Shown one piece after another: positions 52,250 through 61,280 of a stretch of 64,000 nt of DNA; position 1 is the first letter of the stretch, and each line of letters begins with the position of its first letter. The notes below the pieces were generated by a model. That model did no database searches, was not told where the DNA came from, and worked only from the letters and a program-made list of their open reading frames with translations. This stretch comes from CAXBCP01 sp047638395 (lineage in GTDB: Bacteria > Pseudomonadota > Alphaproteobacteria > MPNO01 > UBA830). The position numbers and the translations under genes are program-made. The stretch covers positions 1 through 64,000 of the forward strand of contig JBLIMV010000001.1 of NCBI GenBank assembly GCA_047638395.1. Reading direction: 5' to 3'.

Positions 52250-54796
52250 ATGTCAGGCGTCGAACAACGGCCGATCGTGACGGCCGTTCTGGGCCCGACC
52301 AATACCGGCAAAACACACTACGCGATCGAGCGAATGCTGGGTCATGTCTCCGGCATGATCGGCTTTCCGCTGCGCCTTCTGGCGCGTGAAAACTATGACC
52401 GGGTCGTGCGGGAAAAAGGCGCCGCCCGGGTTGCACTCGTCACTGGGGAAGAAAAAATAATTCCCCCGCGGGCGGCGTATTTCATCTGCACGGTGGAATC
52501 CATGCCGCTTGACCGCCAGGTCGAGTTTCTCGCCATCGACGAAATCCAGATGTGTGGCGATCCGGAACGCGGCCATATTTTCACTGACCGGCTGCTGCGC
52601 GCGCGCGGTACCGTGGAAACGCTGTTTCTGGGGGCTGACACGATCCGCCCGCTGATCCAGAAACTCGTGCCGGGGACTGAATTTATCAGCCGGCCGCGCC
52701 TGTCGAAACTGTCTTACGTGGGGCCACGCAAGATCACGCGCCTGCCGAGGCGGAGTGCCGTCGTCGCGTTCTCGATCAACGAAGTTTATGCGATTGCCGA
52801 ACTGATGCGCCGCCAGCGCGGCGGCACAGCCGTGGTTCTTGGCGCATTGAGCCCGCGCACCCGCAATGCCCAGGTCGAGATGTACCAGGCCGGGGAAGTC
52901 GATTATCTCGTCGCGACCGATGCGATCGGCATGGGCCTGAACATGAATATCGATCATGTCGCGATCGCGGGCCTGCGCAAATTCGACGGCAAGAATTACC
53001 GGAAGCTGTCGACCGCGGAGATTGCCCAGATAGCCGGACGTGCCGGTCGTCATCTGTCGGATGGCACGTTCGGGCCGATTGCCGAAATCGGCGCCATGGA
53101 CGAGGACGTGGTCAATGCTATCGAAGACCACGATTTCCCACCGCTAACCGGCGTTTTCTGGCGGAATGCAGATCTGGATTACAGGTCCGGCCGGGGCCTG
53201 CAGAAATCGCTCGAACTGCCGCCGTCAGGACCCGAACTGATGCGCGCGCGCGATGCAGACGACAAAATTGCGCTTACCCAATTGCTGCGCGACCCGATCA
53301 TTGCCGACCGGGCGTCAACGCCCGATGTCGTGCGGCTGCTTTGGGATGTCTGCCAGATCCCCGACTTCCGGAAGACCATGGCGGATGTGCATGCCGGCCT
53401 GCTGGCCCGGATATTCCGTGAACTGACCGATGGCGACGGTCTGCCGGTTGACTGGGTGGCGGCGCAGATCGCGCAGCTTGACCGGGTCGATGGCGATATC
53501 GACACCCTGATGGCGCGTATCGCCCATGTGCGGACATGGACATATATTTCCCACCGGGCCGATTGGCTCAGCGATACTGAAACCTGGCAAACCCGGACCC
53601 GTGAACTTGAGGACAAGATTTCTGATGCTCTGCACACAAGCCTTACACAACGTTTTGTCGACCGACGGGCGGCGGCGTTTTCCCGCATGAAGGACCGTGA
53701 TGACCTGATGGCCGTTGTCGGCGCCGATGGCGACGTTGTGGTCGAAGGGGAATTCGTCGGACATCTCGACGGTTTCCGGTTCGCGCCTGATGCCACTTCC
53801 GCAGCGGAGGGACGACAGGCGTTGCTGACGGCGGCTAACAAGGCGTTGCGAAGCGAAATAGACGCGCGTGTCGATGCATTGTGTGGCGCGCCCGATACTG
53901 TGTTTTCAATTGACGATACCGGCACCATTGCCTGGGCCGGGGCGTCCATCGCGCGGCTGGAAAAGGGTGCCGAGATCGTCACGCCGGGGATTGCGGTGAT
54001 GTCGAGCGACTATCTGTCCGCGGAACAGCGCGAACGGATACGTAAACGGCTTCTGACATGGCTCTCTGCCCAGATGGAAGATGCGCTCGAGCGGTTGATG
54101 ACGTTACGCAAGGCAGAATTAAGTGGCGTTGCCCGGGGCCTCGCTTATCAGGTGGTTGAAGGGTTGGGATCGCTGGCGCGCCAGCGGGTTGTCAAGGATG
54201 TCCGTGAACTCTCAAAGGAAGATCGCTCGGCACTCCGTTCCTGCGGGATCCGGATCGGGGCCGAAACGCTCTTTGTGCCGTCGCTGGTCAAACCCAAGGC
54301 GGTTCAGTGGCGGGCAATGCTGTGGAAACTGTTCAACGATCGCGAAACCGCGGCGCCACCCGGTGCGGGGCTTGTGACGGTGCCGGCAGGCGACGATCTG
54401 CCCGAGGATTTTCTCGATGCTTGCGGCTACGCCAAGTTGGGTGGACGAGCCGTGAGGATCGACGTGCTCGACCGGGTTGCAATCGACCTGCAACGCCAGT
54501 CCCGCGCGGGGAAAATGGATATCGGCGCCGCACAGCTCAATCTGCTGGGGTTATCGATGGAGGATGCGCGTCCTGTCTTCGAAGCACTCGGGTATGTCGC
54601 CGAAGAAGCCGGCGAGGAACTGGTCTGGAAGTGGGCGGGGCGTCGGAAACCGAAGTCGGAACGCCCGAGAAGGCCGAAACAGCCAAAACAGCCAAAACAG
54701 GACAACCCGAAACGTGCGGCGCAAAAACCCCGCAAACCCGTGCCGATTGACGAGAACTCGCCCTTTGCGAAGCTAAAGGACCTTAAGTTTTCTTGA
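52250..54796 (+). CDS. SUV3-like DEAD-box-related RNA helicase
   Basis: 848 residues from ATG 52250; a GTG at 52190 could extend it by 20. Motif I GPTNTGKTHYAIERML, motif II LAIDEIQMCGD, motif III-like LFLGADT, and in the second RecA domain VVAFSINEVYAI, ATDAIGMGLNMNIDHV and QIAGRAGRH correspond to mitochondrial SUV3, which degrades RNA with PNPase. Alphaproteobacterial versions have a longer C-terminus, here ending in a Lys/Pro/Gln-rich tail (KQPKQPKQDNPKRAAQKPRKP). It probably unwinds RNA for decay. TTG start of the S4 gene overlaps its stop. Confidence 0.9.
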   Translation: MSGVEQRPIVTAVLGPTNTGKTHYAIERMLGHVSGMIGFPLRLLARENYDRVVREKGAARVALVTGEEKIIPPRAAYFICTVESMPLDRQVEFLAIDEIQMCGDPERGHIFTDRLLRARGTVETLFLGADTIRPLIQKLVPGTEFISRPRLSKLSYVGPRKITRLPRRSAVVAFSINEVYAIAELMRRQRGGTAVVLGALSPRTRNAQVEMYQAGEVDYLVATDAIGMGLNMNIDHVAIAGLRKFDGKNYRKLSTAEIAQIAGRAGRHLSDGTFGPIAEIGAMDEDVVNAIEDHDFPPLTGVFWRNADLDYRSGRGLQKSLELPPSGPELMRARDADDKIALTQLLRDPIIADRASTPDVVRLLWDVCQIPDFRKTMADVHAGLLARIFRELTDGDGLPVDWVAAQIAQLDRVDGDIDTLMARIAHVRTWTYISHRADWLSDTETWQTRTRELEDKISDALHTSLTQRFVDRRAAAFSRMKDRDDLMAVVGADGDVVVEGEFVGHLDGFRFAPDATSAAEGRQALLTAANKALRSEIDARVDALCGAPDTVFSIDDTGTIAWAGASIARLEKGAEIVTPGIAVMSSDYLSAEQRERIRKRLLTWLSAQMEDALERLMTLRKAELSGVARGLAYQVVEGLGSLARQRVVKDVRELSKEDRSALRSCGIRIGAETLFVPSLVKPKAVQWRAMLWKLFNDRETAAPPGAGLVTVPAGDDLPEDFLDACGYAKLGGRAVRIDVLDRVAIDLQRQSRAGKMDIGAAQLNLLGLSMEDARPVFEALGYVAEEAGEELVWKWAGRRKPKSERPRRPKQPKQPKQDNPKRAAQKPRKPVPIDENSPFAKLKDLKFS

Positions 54797-55071
54797 GCGG
54801 TGATGACGGCATAAGACTGGATAAGTGGCTGTGGCATGCCCGTTTTTTTAAAAGCCGCGGCCTCGCAAGCCGGGTATGCGCCAAGGGCAGGGTGCGCATC
54901 GATGGTCAGGTTGTTCGCAAAGCGCACTACCTCGTCCGTATCGGCAATGTTCTTACTTTTCCCCAGGCCAGAAAGATACGTGTCGTCCGCGTAGAGGGGC
55001 TTGGCACGCGGCGCGGCCCGCCCGTGGAAGCGCAGGCACTGTATTCAGAAATTGGCGAAGACGAGACATAA
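54793..55071 (+). CDS. S4-domain RNA-binding protein (Hsp15/HslR-like)
   Basis: 92 residues, TTG start that overlaps the helicase stop (TTGA at 54793-54796). The S4 domain IRLDKWLWHARFFKSRGLASRVCAKGRVRIDG is complete, followed by a short basic stretch and an acidic end. HslR binds 50S subunits carrying nascent chains and helps free them. Coupling to an RNA helicase suggests a joint role in RNA or ribosome quality control. Confidence 0.9.
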   Translation: MSGDDGIRLDKWLWHARFFKSRGLASRVCAKGRVRIDGQVVRKAHYLVRIGNVLTFPQARKIRVVRVEGLGTRRGPPVEAQALYSEIGEDET

Positions 55072-55098
55072 CAGTCGGTCTTCACAAAAATTTGCCGG

Positions 55099-55713
55099 CT
55101 AGGCGGATTTTCGGAAAATTACCGACTGGTTGTTCGACGGCATTTCGACACGCTCAACGAAGTCGAGTCTGTTCTTTTCCGCCTCTGCACATACATCTTC
55201 GAGGTCGCGTACACCCCAGGTCTCGTTCTGTGATCGCAAGGACCTGTCGAACGCCTCGTTAGACGAGGCGGTGTGGACGCCGCCGATCCTGTAGGGACCG
55301 TAGAGATAGAGTGGCGCGCCCGGCGGTAGAAGTTTCGCTGCATTGCGCATCAGGCCTTCGGTCGCGTCCCACGGCGATATGTGGATCATGTTGATGCACA
55401 TCATCGCTGCGGCTGTATCAATCGGCAGGATCACGTCGGATGCGTTGATCGGCAGTGGCGGGCACAGATTGTCGGCGCCTGCTGCTTTGCCCCATGCGGC
55501 GATACTCTCCAGATTCAGCGGGTCCGGGTCGCTCGGTTGCCAGCGAAGATCGGGGAACAGCCCGGCAAAATAAACACTGTGTTCGCCGGACCCGCTGGCG
55601 ATTTCCAGCACGGTCCCTGTGGCGGGCAGATAGCGTTTCAGCACATCTGCAATGACATCGCGGTTGCGGGCGGTCGCGGGGAAATGGCGGGCTTTATCTG
55701 AGGGAATATTCAT
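55099..55713 (-). CDS. DUF938 family protein, probable SAM-dependent methyltransferase
   Basis: 204 residues. N-terminal ATARNRDVIADVLKRYLP, SAM motif VLEIASGSGEHSVYFAGLFP, WQPSDPDPLNLESIAAW and MICINMIHISPWDATEGLM match DUF938, predicted class I methyltransferases of unknown substrate. The C-terminal GVRDLEDVCAEAEKNRL and VEMPSNNQSVIFRK are also typical. Convergent with the S4 gene. No pathway link from neighbours. Confidence 0.9.
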   Translation of the reverse strand: MNIPSDKARHFPATARNRDVIADVLKRYLPATGTVLEIASGSGEHSVYFAGLFPDLRWQPSDPDPLNLESIAAWGKAAGADNLCPPLPINASDVILPIDTAAAMMCINMIHISPWDATEGLMRNAAKLLPPGAPLYLYGPYRIGGVHTASSNEAFDRSLRSQNETWGVRDLEDVCAEAEKNRLDFVERVEMPSNNQSVIFRKSA

Positions 55714-55853
55714 CTGTCGACCATAACTGAACCGATGCGCCGATGCACGATACCGCCCGCATTCAGCCTTTATTCAGGCCCCATTCAGCCGGAGCATAGA
55801 CCGGTCGTTCGTCTGTGATTTGCTGACCCGGCGTTCGTGTGATACGACGCCCT

Positions 55854-56324
55854 ATGCTTGATAGATTTAGAGCGTTTTTTGAGGTTAAACAGGCGGCCAC
55901 GGACGGCGAATCCGGCGGCCACACACCGGATGAGTTCCACCTCGCGGCGGCGGTGTTGCTGGTTTATGCGGCGACGGCCGATGCGGAGTTCGGCACGGAT
56001 GAACGCGCCCGAATAGAGTGGCTTTGCGAACATCGTTTCGAGCTCGCGCATGACGAAGCACATGAGCTTATCCAGACGGCGGAACGCCAGGTCGAAGATT
56101 CGGTACAGCTTCTTGGTTTCACCCGTACGATCAAGGACGGGTTTTCATATGACGAGCGCATCCATCTGATGGAGATGCTCTGGGAAGTCGTCTATGCGGA
56201 TGAACTGGTAGAGGCACATGAAGCGTCTTTGATGCGCCAGATAGCAGGCCTGATTTACGTCGACGATCGCGATAGCGGAATTGCCAGATCCCGCGTTCGT
56301 GCACGATTGGATGCCAAAGAGTAG
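55854..56324 (+). CDS. TerB-like (tellurite resistance) family protein
   Basis: 156 residues from ATG 55854. All-helical. LAAAVLLVYAATADAEFGTDERARIEWL and YDERIHLMEMLWEVVYADELVEAHEASLMRQIAGLI are the two helical repeats of the TerB/DjlA fold, each with Asp/Glu at the metal site. The name reflects homology; single copies in core genomes are not known to confer tellurite resistance. Lies between a DUF938 gene and fdxA. Confidence 0.87.
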   Translation: MLDRFRAFFEVKQAATDGESGGHTPDEFHLAAAVLLVYAATADAEFGTDERARIEWLCEHRFELAHDEAHELIQTAERQVEDSVQLLGFTRTIKDGFSYDERIHLMEMLWEVVYADELVEAHEASLMRQIAGLIYVDDRDSGIARSRVRARLDAKE

Positions 56325-56473
56325 CGTCAGCAGGCAGCGTTATAAAAGTTGTTGGTCGGGGCTTTAAAAAATACTAGTTTGACCAAACGAAAGTGCGGCA
56401 CGCAGCCGTGGGGATTTAACACAGTGGGCCAGACATCTCGTCGATGCCCGTCTAAGAGAACACGGAGAACAGT

Positions 56474-56812
56474 ATGACGTACGTCGTCAAAGATGCGTGC
56501 ATCAAATGCAAATTCATGGATTGCGTCGAAGTATGCCCGGTGGACTGCTTCTACGAAGGCGATAATATGCTGGTAATCCACCCTGACGAATGCATCGATT
56601 GCGGCGTTTGCGAGCCGGAATGCCCGGTTGAAGCAATTCGTCCGGACACGGATGATGGTTCCGACAAGTATCTTGAGGTTAACCGGAAATTCGCGGATAT
56701 CTGGCCGAATATCACCCGCAAGGGCGAATCTCCGGCCGATGCCGACGAATGGCGCGATAAAGAGAATAAATTCGAAGAGCATTTCAGCGAGAGCCCCGGT
56801 CAGGGCACCTGA
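56474..56812 (+). CDS. fdxA: ferredoxin FdxA (7Fe-type)
   Basis: 112 residues, ATG with GGAGA upstream. CIKCKFMDCVEVCPVDCF carries the ligands for a 3Fe-4S and part of a 4Fe-4S cluster; CIDCGVCEPECPVEAI supplies the second set. The following 50 residues (RKFADIWPNITRKGESPADADEW) are the usual FdxA extension. It is a low-potential electron carrier in the cytoplasm. The upstream gap (56325-56473) has a GTTTG/CAAAC dyad. A terminator follows at 56849. Confidence 0.95.
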   Translation: MTYVVKDACIKCKFMDCVEVCPVDCFYEGDNMLVIHPDECIDCGVCEPECPVEAIRPDTDDGSDKYLEVNRKFADIWPNITRKGESPADADEWRDKENKFEEHFSESPGQGT

Positions 56813-56848
56813 ATCTCTCTGCCTGAGGGCGGATTCGAAGGCAAAATT

Positions 56849-56886
56849 GAATGCTGCGTGGCGAGCCGCCGTGCAGCATTCTTTTT
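56849..56886 (+). terminator. rho-independent terminator after fdxA
   Basis: A 9-bp stem GAATGCTGC/GCAGCATTC (56849-56857 and 56873-56881) has an inner GGCG/CGCC stem and is followed by TTTTT. It lies 37 nt after the fdxA stop. The rest of the 316-nt gap to the CarD gene holds no ORF I can support and presumably the CarD promoter. Confidence 0.88.
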
Positions 56887-57128
56887 GTATATAGGGCTTC
56901 ATGTTCCGTGGTTAACGCCCGGTTCCCCTGCTTTGGGCTAAAATGCTGTTATTTCACCCATTTTTGTGGTAAGCACCTGCTGCCTGACCGGTGGATAGAC
57001 GGGCAGATATATCTCAACCCATCACTGATTTTCCGCAGACGCGGCCTGTAATCAGGTAACCGTCTCGGGGGTGGATGAGTTTGTCCAATCTTTCACCGGC
57101 AACCGGATAATAGAATTGAGAGTGAGCG

Positions 57129-57860
57129 ATGGCACAGGCCAAAACGACTGCTAAATCCAAAGCGAAGACCGCGCCCAAAACCGCTGCGAAGTCTTCGGCT
57201 AAAACAACGAAACCGGCAGCCAAGGCTGCTGCGGCCAAAAAGCCTGCGGCCAAACCTGCGGCCAAGGCGTCCACGGCGAAAGCTTCAACAGCGAAGGCTG
57301 CGCCCAAAGCTGCCGAGCCGAAGAAACCTGCCGCCAAGAAGCCGGCGAAGAAGCTGCCGTTTTCACGTGGGGACTATGTTGTCTATCCGACGCATGGCGT
57401 TGGCAAGGTCACCGGCGTTGAGAAACAGGAAATTGCTGGGTTCAACCTGCAGCTTTTCGTGATCCTGTTCGAATCCGAAAAGATGACGCTGCGTGTGCCA
57501 GTCGATAAAGTCTCCGATTCCGGCCTGCGCAAGATCAGTTCCAAAGACAAGATGATGGCCGTTATCGGCACGCTCAAGGGCCGTGCGCGGTCAAAACGCA
57601 CGATGTGGAGCCGCCGCGCTCAGGAATATGAAGCGAAGATCAACAGCGGCGATCCGGTCGCGATCGCCGAAGTTGTGCGCGATCTTTACCGTGCGCCCGG
57701 GCAGCCCGAGCAATCTTACAGTGAACGCCAGATGTATGAAGCGGCGCTGGAACGGCTGGTCAATGAATTTGCCCTGGTCGAGAAGCTGGATATCGCCGCG
57801 GCGACTGAAAAGCTGGAGACTGTACTGAGCGGCACCGCCCCTGCCCCCGCCACTCCATAA
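57129..57860 (+). CDS. CarD-family transcriptional regulator with a histone H1-like N-terminal tail
   Basis: 243 residues. The CarD/CdnL module starts at about residue 77 (FSRGDYVVYPTHGVGKVTGVEKQEI, the RNA-polymerase-interacting Tudor-like fold) and is followed by the helical C-domain (MMAVIGTLKGRARSKRTMWSRRAQEYEAKI). Residues 1-75 are almost entirely Lys, Ala, Pro, Thr and Ser in AAKPAAK-type repeats, like bacterial histone H1-like proteins. CarD stabilises open promoter complexes of housekeeping sigma factor; the tail would add nonspecific DNA binding. GAGAGTGAG precedes the ATG. A strong terminator follows. Confidence 0.9.
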   Translation: MAQAKTTAKSKAKTAPKTAAKSSAKTTKPAAKAAAAKKPAAKPAAKASTAKASTAKAAPKAAEPKKPAAKKPAKKLPFSRGDYVVYPTHGVGKVTGVEKQEIAGFNLQLFVILFESEKMTLRVPVDKVSDSGLRKISSKDKMMAVIGTLKGRARSKRTMWSRRAQEYEAKINSGDPVAIAEVVRDLYRAPGQPEQSYSERQMYEAALERLVNEFALVEKLDIAAATEKLETVLSGTAPAPATP

Positions 57861-57877
57861 CAGCCTTCATGATTTTT

Positions 57878-57910
57878 GAAAAAGCCCGTCCTTGTGACGG
57901 GCTTTTTTTT
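57878..57910. terminator. rho-independent terminator after the CarD gene
   Basis: GAAAAAGCCCGTC-CTTGT-GACGGGCTTTTTTTT: an 8-bp GC-rich stem with a 5-nt loop, A-run before and T-run after, so it can work in both directions. It separates CarD from the convergent cyclase gene. Confidence 0.92.
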
Positions 57911-57920
57911 GGCCGTCGCG

Positions 57921-59750
57921 TCAGGTGAGGGACCATACCTCGATGCTGCCGTCGCGGCCCCGGATTTCGTGGACGCCGCCATGGACGAGCCCGTCCCGGT
58001 CTTCGGCGAGAGCGGCGGTTTCATCGCTGATCAGAATTTTTGCGTCGTTTTCCGGGCCGATGGTTTTGGAGAGCTGTTCGAGCCGGGCGGCAACGTTTAC
58101 CGCGTCGCCCACCAGTGTGTAATTGATACGCCCCGGTGCACCGATGTTTCCGACGATGGCATCGCCGGTATGGATCCCGATCCGCACGCAGGGCGCGACC
58201 CGGTGCTCAAGCCGCCGGGCGATGTTGTCTTCGGTAACGCGGCGGCGGATTTGTCGCGCGGCGCGGATCGCCCGGTCGACATCGACGCCGTTTTCATCAG
58301 GCTCCCAGAATGCCATGACGGAATCGCCGATATATTTGTCGACCGTTCCGCCTTCGGCTTCGATGCAATCGACCAGAATGGCGAAGTGTTCGTTCAGCAT
58401 CGTGGCAGTTTCCGCGGCCGGCATATGCTCGGACAATGTTGAGAAACCGACGATATCGGTAAACATCACCGTGATCTCGCGGTGTTCGGATTCGACCGGC
58501 GTCTCCCGCGCCATCAATCGGCGGACCAGTTGCTGCGGCACATAGGTTTCAAACCACTGCAGCCCGGTCGTCATACGATTGAAGGCGTCCGCTGCTTCGT
58601 CCAGTTCCCGCAATCGGCTCGATTTCAGCCGCACGACATGCTCGAAATCCAGATCGGCGATAGAGGTGGATCCAGCGGCAAGAGCGCGGATTGGCGCGCT
58701 GATCCGCCGCCCCAGAACGATGGCAATTACGACGCAAAGTACGATCACGACAAGTCCCGCAATACCGGCCCGGGCCAGGCGCCGGAATTCAATCCCCAGA
58801 CCGTCTTCCGGTCCGGCATAAATGCCCACGATGAGGGGGCGGTCGGTGAAACCCAGCAACTCGCGATAGACGAAGATATGCATCTCTTCGTTTATCAGGG
58901 CCCCGTGCCCCTTGGTATTCGGATCCAGTTCGATCTGCAGGCGGCGCCGGTTTTCGGTGTTCCAGAGGTTCTCGAGGATTGGGTCGTTAACACCGTCGAG
59001 GGGTGGCAGTGGGATATCCGACTGACGTTCAAACTTTCCGCGCTCCATCGACCTGTGGGCCAGGACATGATCTTTGCCGTACAGAATGAACCGGTTACCT
59101 GCGAGCGGCAGCGCGCCGGACCGCGCAATAAACCTCGACAGCGCGTTTACCGTGACCACTGACGTCAGAATTCCACGGAACCGGTCCCCTTCGCGGATCG
59201 GCGTCTGAATGGTGATGGCGGTCGAATCCAACTCTTTGATCCAGATCGGTGGCCCCCAGAACGACTGAAATTTTGTCTTTGCGATACGCATGATCGGGGC
59301 GATGTCCGGGTTCCCACCCGGTTCTTCGGGGGGCAGCATACCCCGGCCCCGGGCGACACGCACAGCGGACCCGTCAGGATAAAAGAACGCCATGCCCGAA
59401 ACCTGGTCTGTGCCCGCCATGGCGAGCAGCAGCGTTTCGCCAAGGGTTTCGCGATCATCAAGATCGATCTGGCCGGTGTCGATCAGGCGGGTTACGTATT
59501 CGTTCAGCGTGCGTACCGGCGCCAGACGCCGCCGTGTTTCGCGCACCAGCGATACAACGGCGAAACGGGCATTATCGGCCAGCAGTTCGCGCGTGTTCTT
59601 TTGCGCGCTCCACATCGTGATGGCCTGGACCGAGCCCATGCCGATCACGATCAGCGCACCGAACCCCAGCACCAGTGCCGTCGTTAGCGAGGGTTTGATC
59701 CGCTTGCGCTTTGCCGGCGTCAAATCCGCTAATTGAGTGTTGTTCGCCAT
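57921..59750 (-). CDS. membrane-bound class III adenylate/guanylate cyclase with periplasmic sensor
   Basis: 609 residues. TM1 about 22-44, an extracytoplasmic double-Cache-like domain (about 50-325), TM2 about 328-347, HAMP about 348-400, then the class III cyclase domain from 426. Metal Asp residues 432 (MFTDIVGFS) and 476 (YIGDSVMAFW) and the purine-specifying Lys 472 (GGTVDKYIG) are present, pointing to ATP as substrate. The transition-state Arg is in NVAARLE. It probably makes cAMP in response to an extracytoplasmic signal. It is the last gene of a minus-strand run after M48. Confidence 0.93.
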   Translation of the reverse strand: MANNTQLADLTPAKRKRIKPSLTTALVLGFGALIVIGMGSVQAITMWSAQKNTRELLADNARFAVVSLVRETRRRLAPVRTLNEYVTRLIDTGQIDLDDRETLGETLLLAMAGTDQVSGMAFFYPDGSAVRVARGRGMLPPEEPGGNPDIAPIMRIAKTKFQSFWGPPIWIKELDSTAITIQTPIREGDRFRGILTSVVTVNALSRFIARSGALPLAGNRFILYGKDHVLAHRSMERGKFERQSDIPLPPLDGVNDPILENLWNTENRRRLQIELDPNTKGHGALINEEMHIFVYRELLGFTDRPLIVGIYAGPEDGLGIEFRRLARAGIAGLVVIVLCVVIAIVLGRRISAPIRALAAGSTSIADLDFEHVVRLKSSRLRELDEAADAFNRMTTGLQWFETYVPQQLVRRLMARETPVESEHREITVMFTDIVGFSTLSEHMPAAETATMLNEHFAILVDCIEAEGGTVDKYIGDSVMAFWEPDENGVDVDRAIRAARQIRRRVTEDNIARRLEHRVAPCVRIGIHTGDAIVGNIGAPGRINYTLVGDAVNVAARLEQLSKTIGPENDAKILISDETAALAEDRDGLVHGGVHEIRGRDGSIEVWSLT

Positions 59751-59795
59751 GTGCAGACCGTAAGCCTACCGACGCTACGCCGCAATTGCGTCAGA

Positions 59796-61280
59796 TCAGT
59801 TCGTCGTCACCATCTTGAGTTTCTGTCCCCGCCGCAGGCGGTCGTTGCGGGAAATGCCGTTCAGAACTTCGAACCGTTCGAGCTTGTAATCGCTGTAAGG
59901 CAGGCGGCTGGCCAGGCTCTCGACGGTATCTCCCCGCTGGACGGTAACGATCCGGAGCACGAGCGGCCGCAAACGGGATGCCTCCGTGGTACTGAGCCTG
60001 CGGAAACTGTATGTCGTGCGCCGAAGGCCTGTTGCCAGCCGGTTGGTCTCTGCGCCGGCAGTCAGAAAGATCATCCGGTAGATCGTCTTCGCGTCGACCC
60101 GGTAGGCCGTGAGCCTGGCGTCAAACGTGCCGTCTTTCGTGCGCACCTGGGTGGTCGCTGTTGCTGCTTCCAACCCGTTGGCGCGAATCGTCTCGAGGTC
60201 ACGCAGGCGCATTTTGCTGCCCCAGACACGGCCGACATAGTTTTCCATGGAGCCGGCGACCGGCTTGCCGGCGCGGTCGAAAATGATGCGCGATTTGTTG
60301 GGGCCGAGGGCATAGACCGCCCGATTGGAATTCATCAGGTTGAAACCCGCAGGAACCGCGAAGGCAAAGCGCAGCTTCGGATGGAGAAAATCCTGTCCGC
60401 GGATAAACCCCTCATCGGGGTCGCTGCCATAAAGCAGCCCGTCCAGTTTTGACAGATAGATGTCGCGCGCCGTCATCGGGTTTTTGACATTCTTCTCGCG
60501 CGCCAGTGCGGCGGCCCGTTTGACGCGCGCCGCCGGTGCCGGGTGCGTGGCAAGATAGTTGAACTGATCGACCTTGTCGGGCGATTCGCCGCGGCGCAGG
60601 GCACTGAGCCGCGTATCGGCGCGAAGCTTGGACAGAAACCCGGCCATTGCCGTGGGATCAAAACCTACCCGGGACAGGTATCTCACGCCAAGCTCGTCCG
60701 CTTCGTACTCGTTTCCGCGGGAAAAGCTCTGGAGCAGCGATACGGCGCCAAGCTGGCCAACCTGGGCGACTTCTCGCCCCCCCAGGATCCCGACCGCCGC
60801 GAGGCCGATATTCGCCAGGAGCGACTGTCCGTGGCGTCGTGCGTGATGAAGGGCCGTGATATGGCCGATCTCATGGGCCAGTACGCCGGCAAGCTGCGCT
60901 TCGTTATCCGCGAGGGCCATCAGGCCACGCGTGATATAGACATAGCCGCCGGGGGTGGCGAATGCATTGATGATGTCGGAATTCAGGACCGTGAAGGTGA
61001 ACTTCAGGTCTGGCCGTTCGGATGTTTTGGCCAGCAACTGCCCGATACCGTCGACGTAGCGTTTGAGGGCGGGTGTGCCGTACTCGCCGCCGAATTCCTT
61101 GATGATCTTGGGGTGATTTTCCCGCCCCATCTGAATTTCCTGGCTCTGCGAAAGCCCACCGGTAAAGGCGGTGCCGCCGGTCGCCGGGTTCTTCGCACAA
61201 CCGGAAAGGAGCGCGACCACCACGACTGCTGCGGTTATTGAGGGGATCAGGTTCATGGCACGTTTCACGGTTTTACTCAC
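59796..61280 (-). CDS. M48-family metalloprotease lipoprotein with C-terminal LysM domain
   Basis: 494 residues. Lipobox LLSGC (Cys 28) anchors it in the periplasm. Zinc motif HEIGH (136-140) and the downstream Glu in NEYEADELG form the M48 active site, as in BepA/LoiP. Residues about 300-440 are a poorly conserved domain. The last 45 residues (VTVQRGDTVESLASRLPY...EVLNGISRNDRLRRGQKLKM) are a LysM module that binds peptidoglycan. Likely role: outer-membrane protein quality control. The start overlaps the stop of the nuclease gene (61277-61280). Confidence 0.92.
   Translation of the reverse strand: MSKTVKRAMNLIPSITAAVVVVALLSGCAKNPATGGTAFTGGLSQSQEIQMGRENHPKIIKEFGGEYGTPALKRYVDGIGQLLAKTSERPDLKFTFTVLNSDIINAFATPGGYVYITRGLMALADNEAQLAGVLAHEIGHITALHHARRHGQSLLANIGLAAVGILGGREVAQVGQLGAVSLLQSFSRGNEYEADELGVRYLSRVGFDPTAMAGFLSKLRADTRLSALRRGESPDKVDQFNYLATHPAPAARVKRAAALAREKNVKNPMTARDIYLSKLDGLLYGSDPDEGFIRGQDFLHPKLRFAFAVPAGFNLMNSNRAVYALGPNKSRIIFDRAGKPVAGSMENYVGRVWGSKMRLRDLETIRANGLEAATATTQVRTKDGTFDARLTAYRVDAKTIYRMIFLTAGAETNRLATGLRRTTYSFRRLSTTEASRLRPLVLRIVTVQRGDTVESLASRLPYSDYKLERFEVLNGISRNDRLRRGQKLKMVTTN

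Noticed and set aside
55854..56324. Tellurite-resistance or TerB-based defence system
   Set aside because: Only a single TerB-like gene is present, with no TerC, TerD or associated nuclease genes; single copies are common in core genomes.
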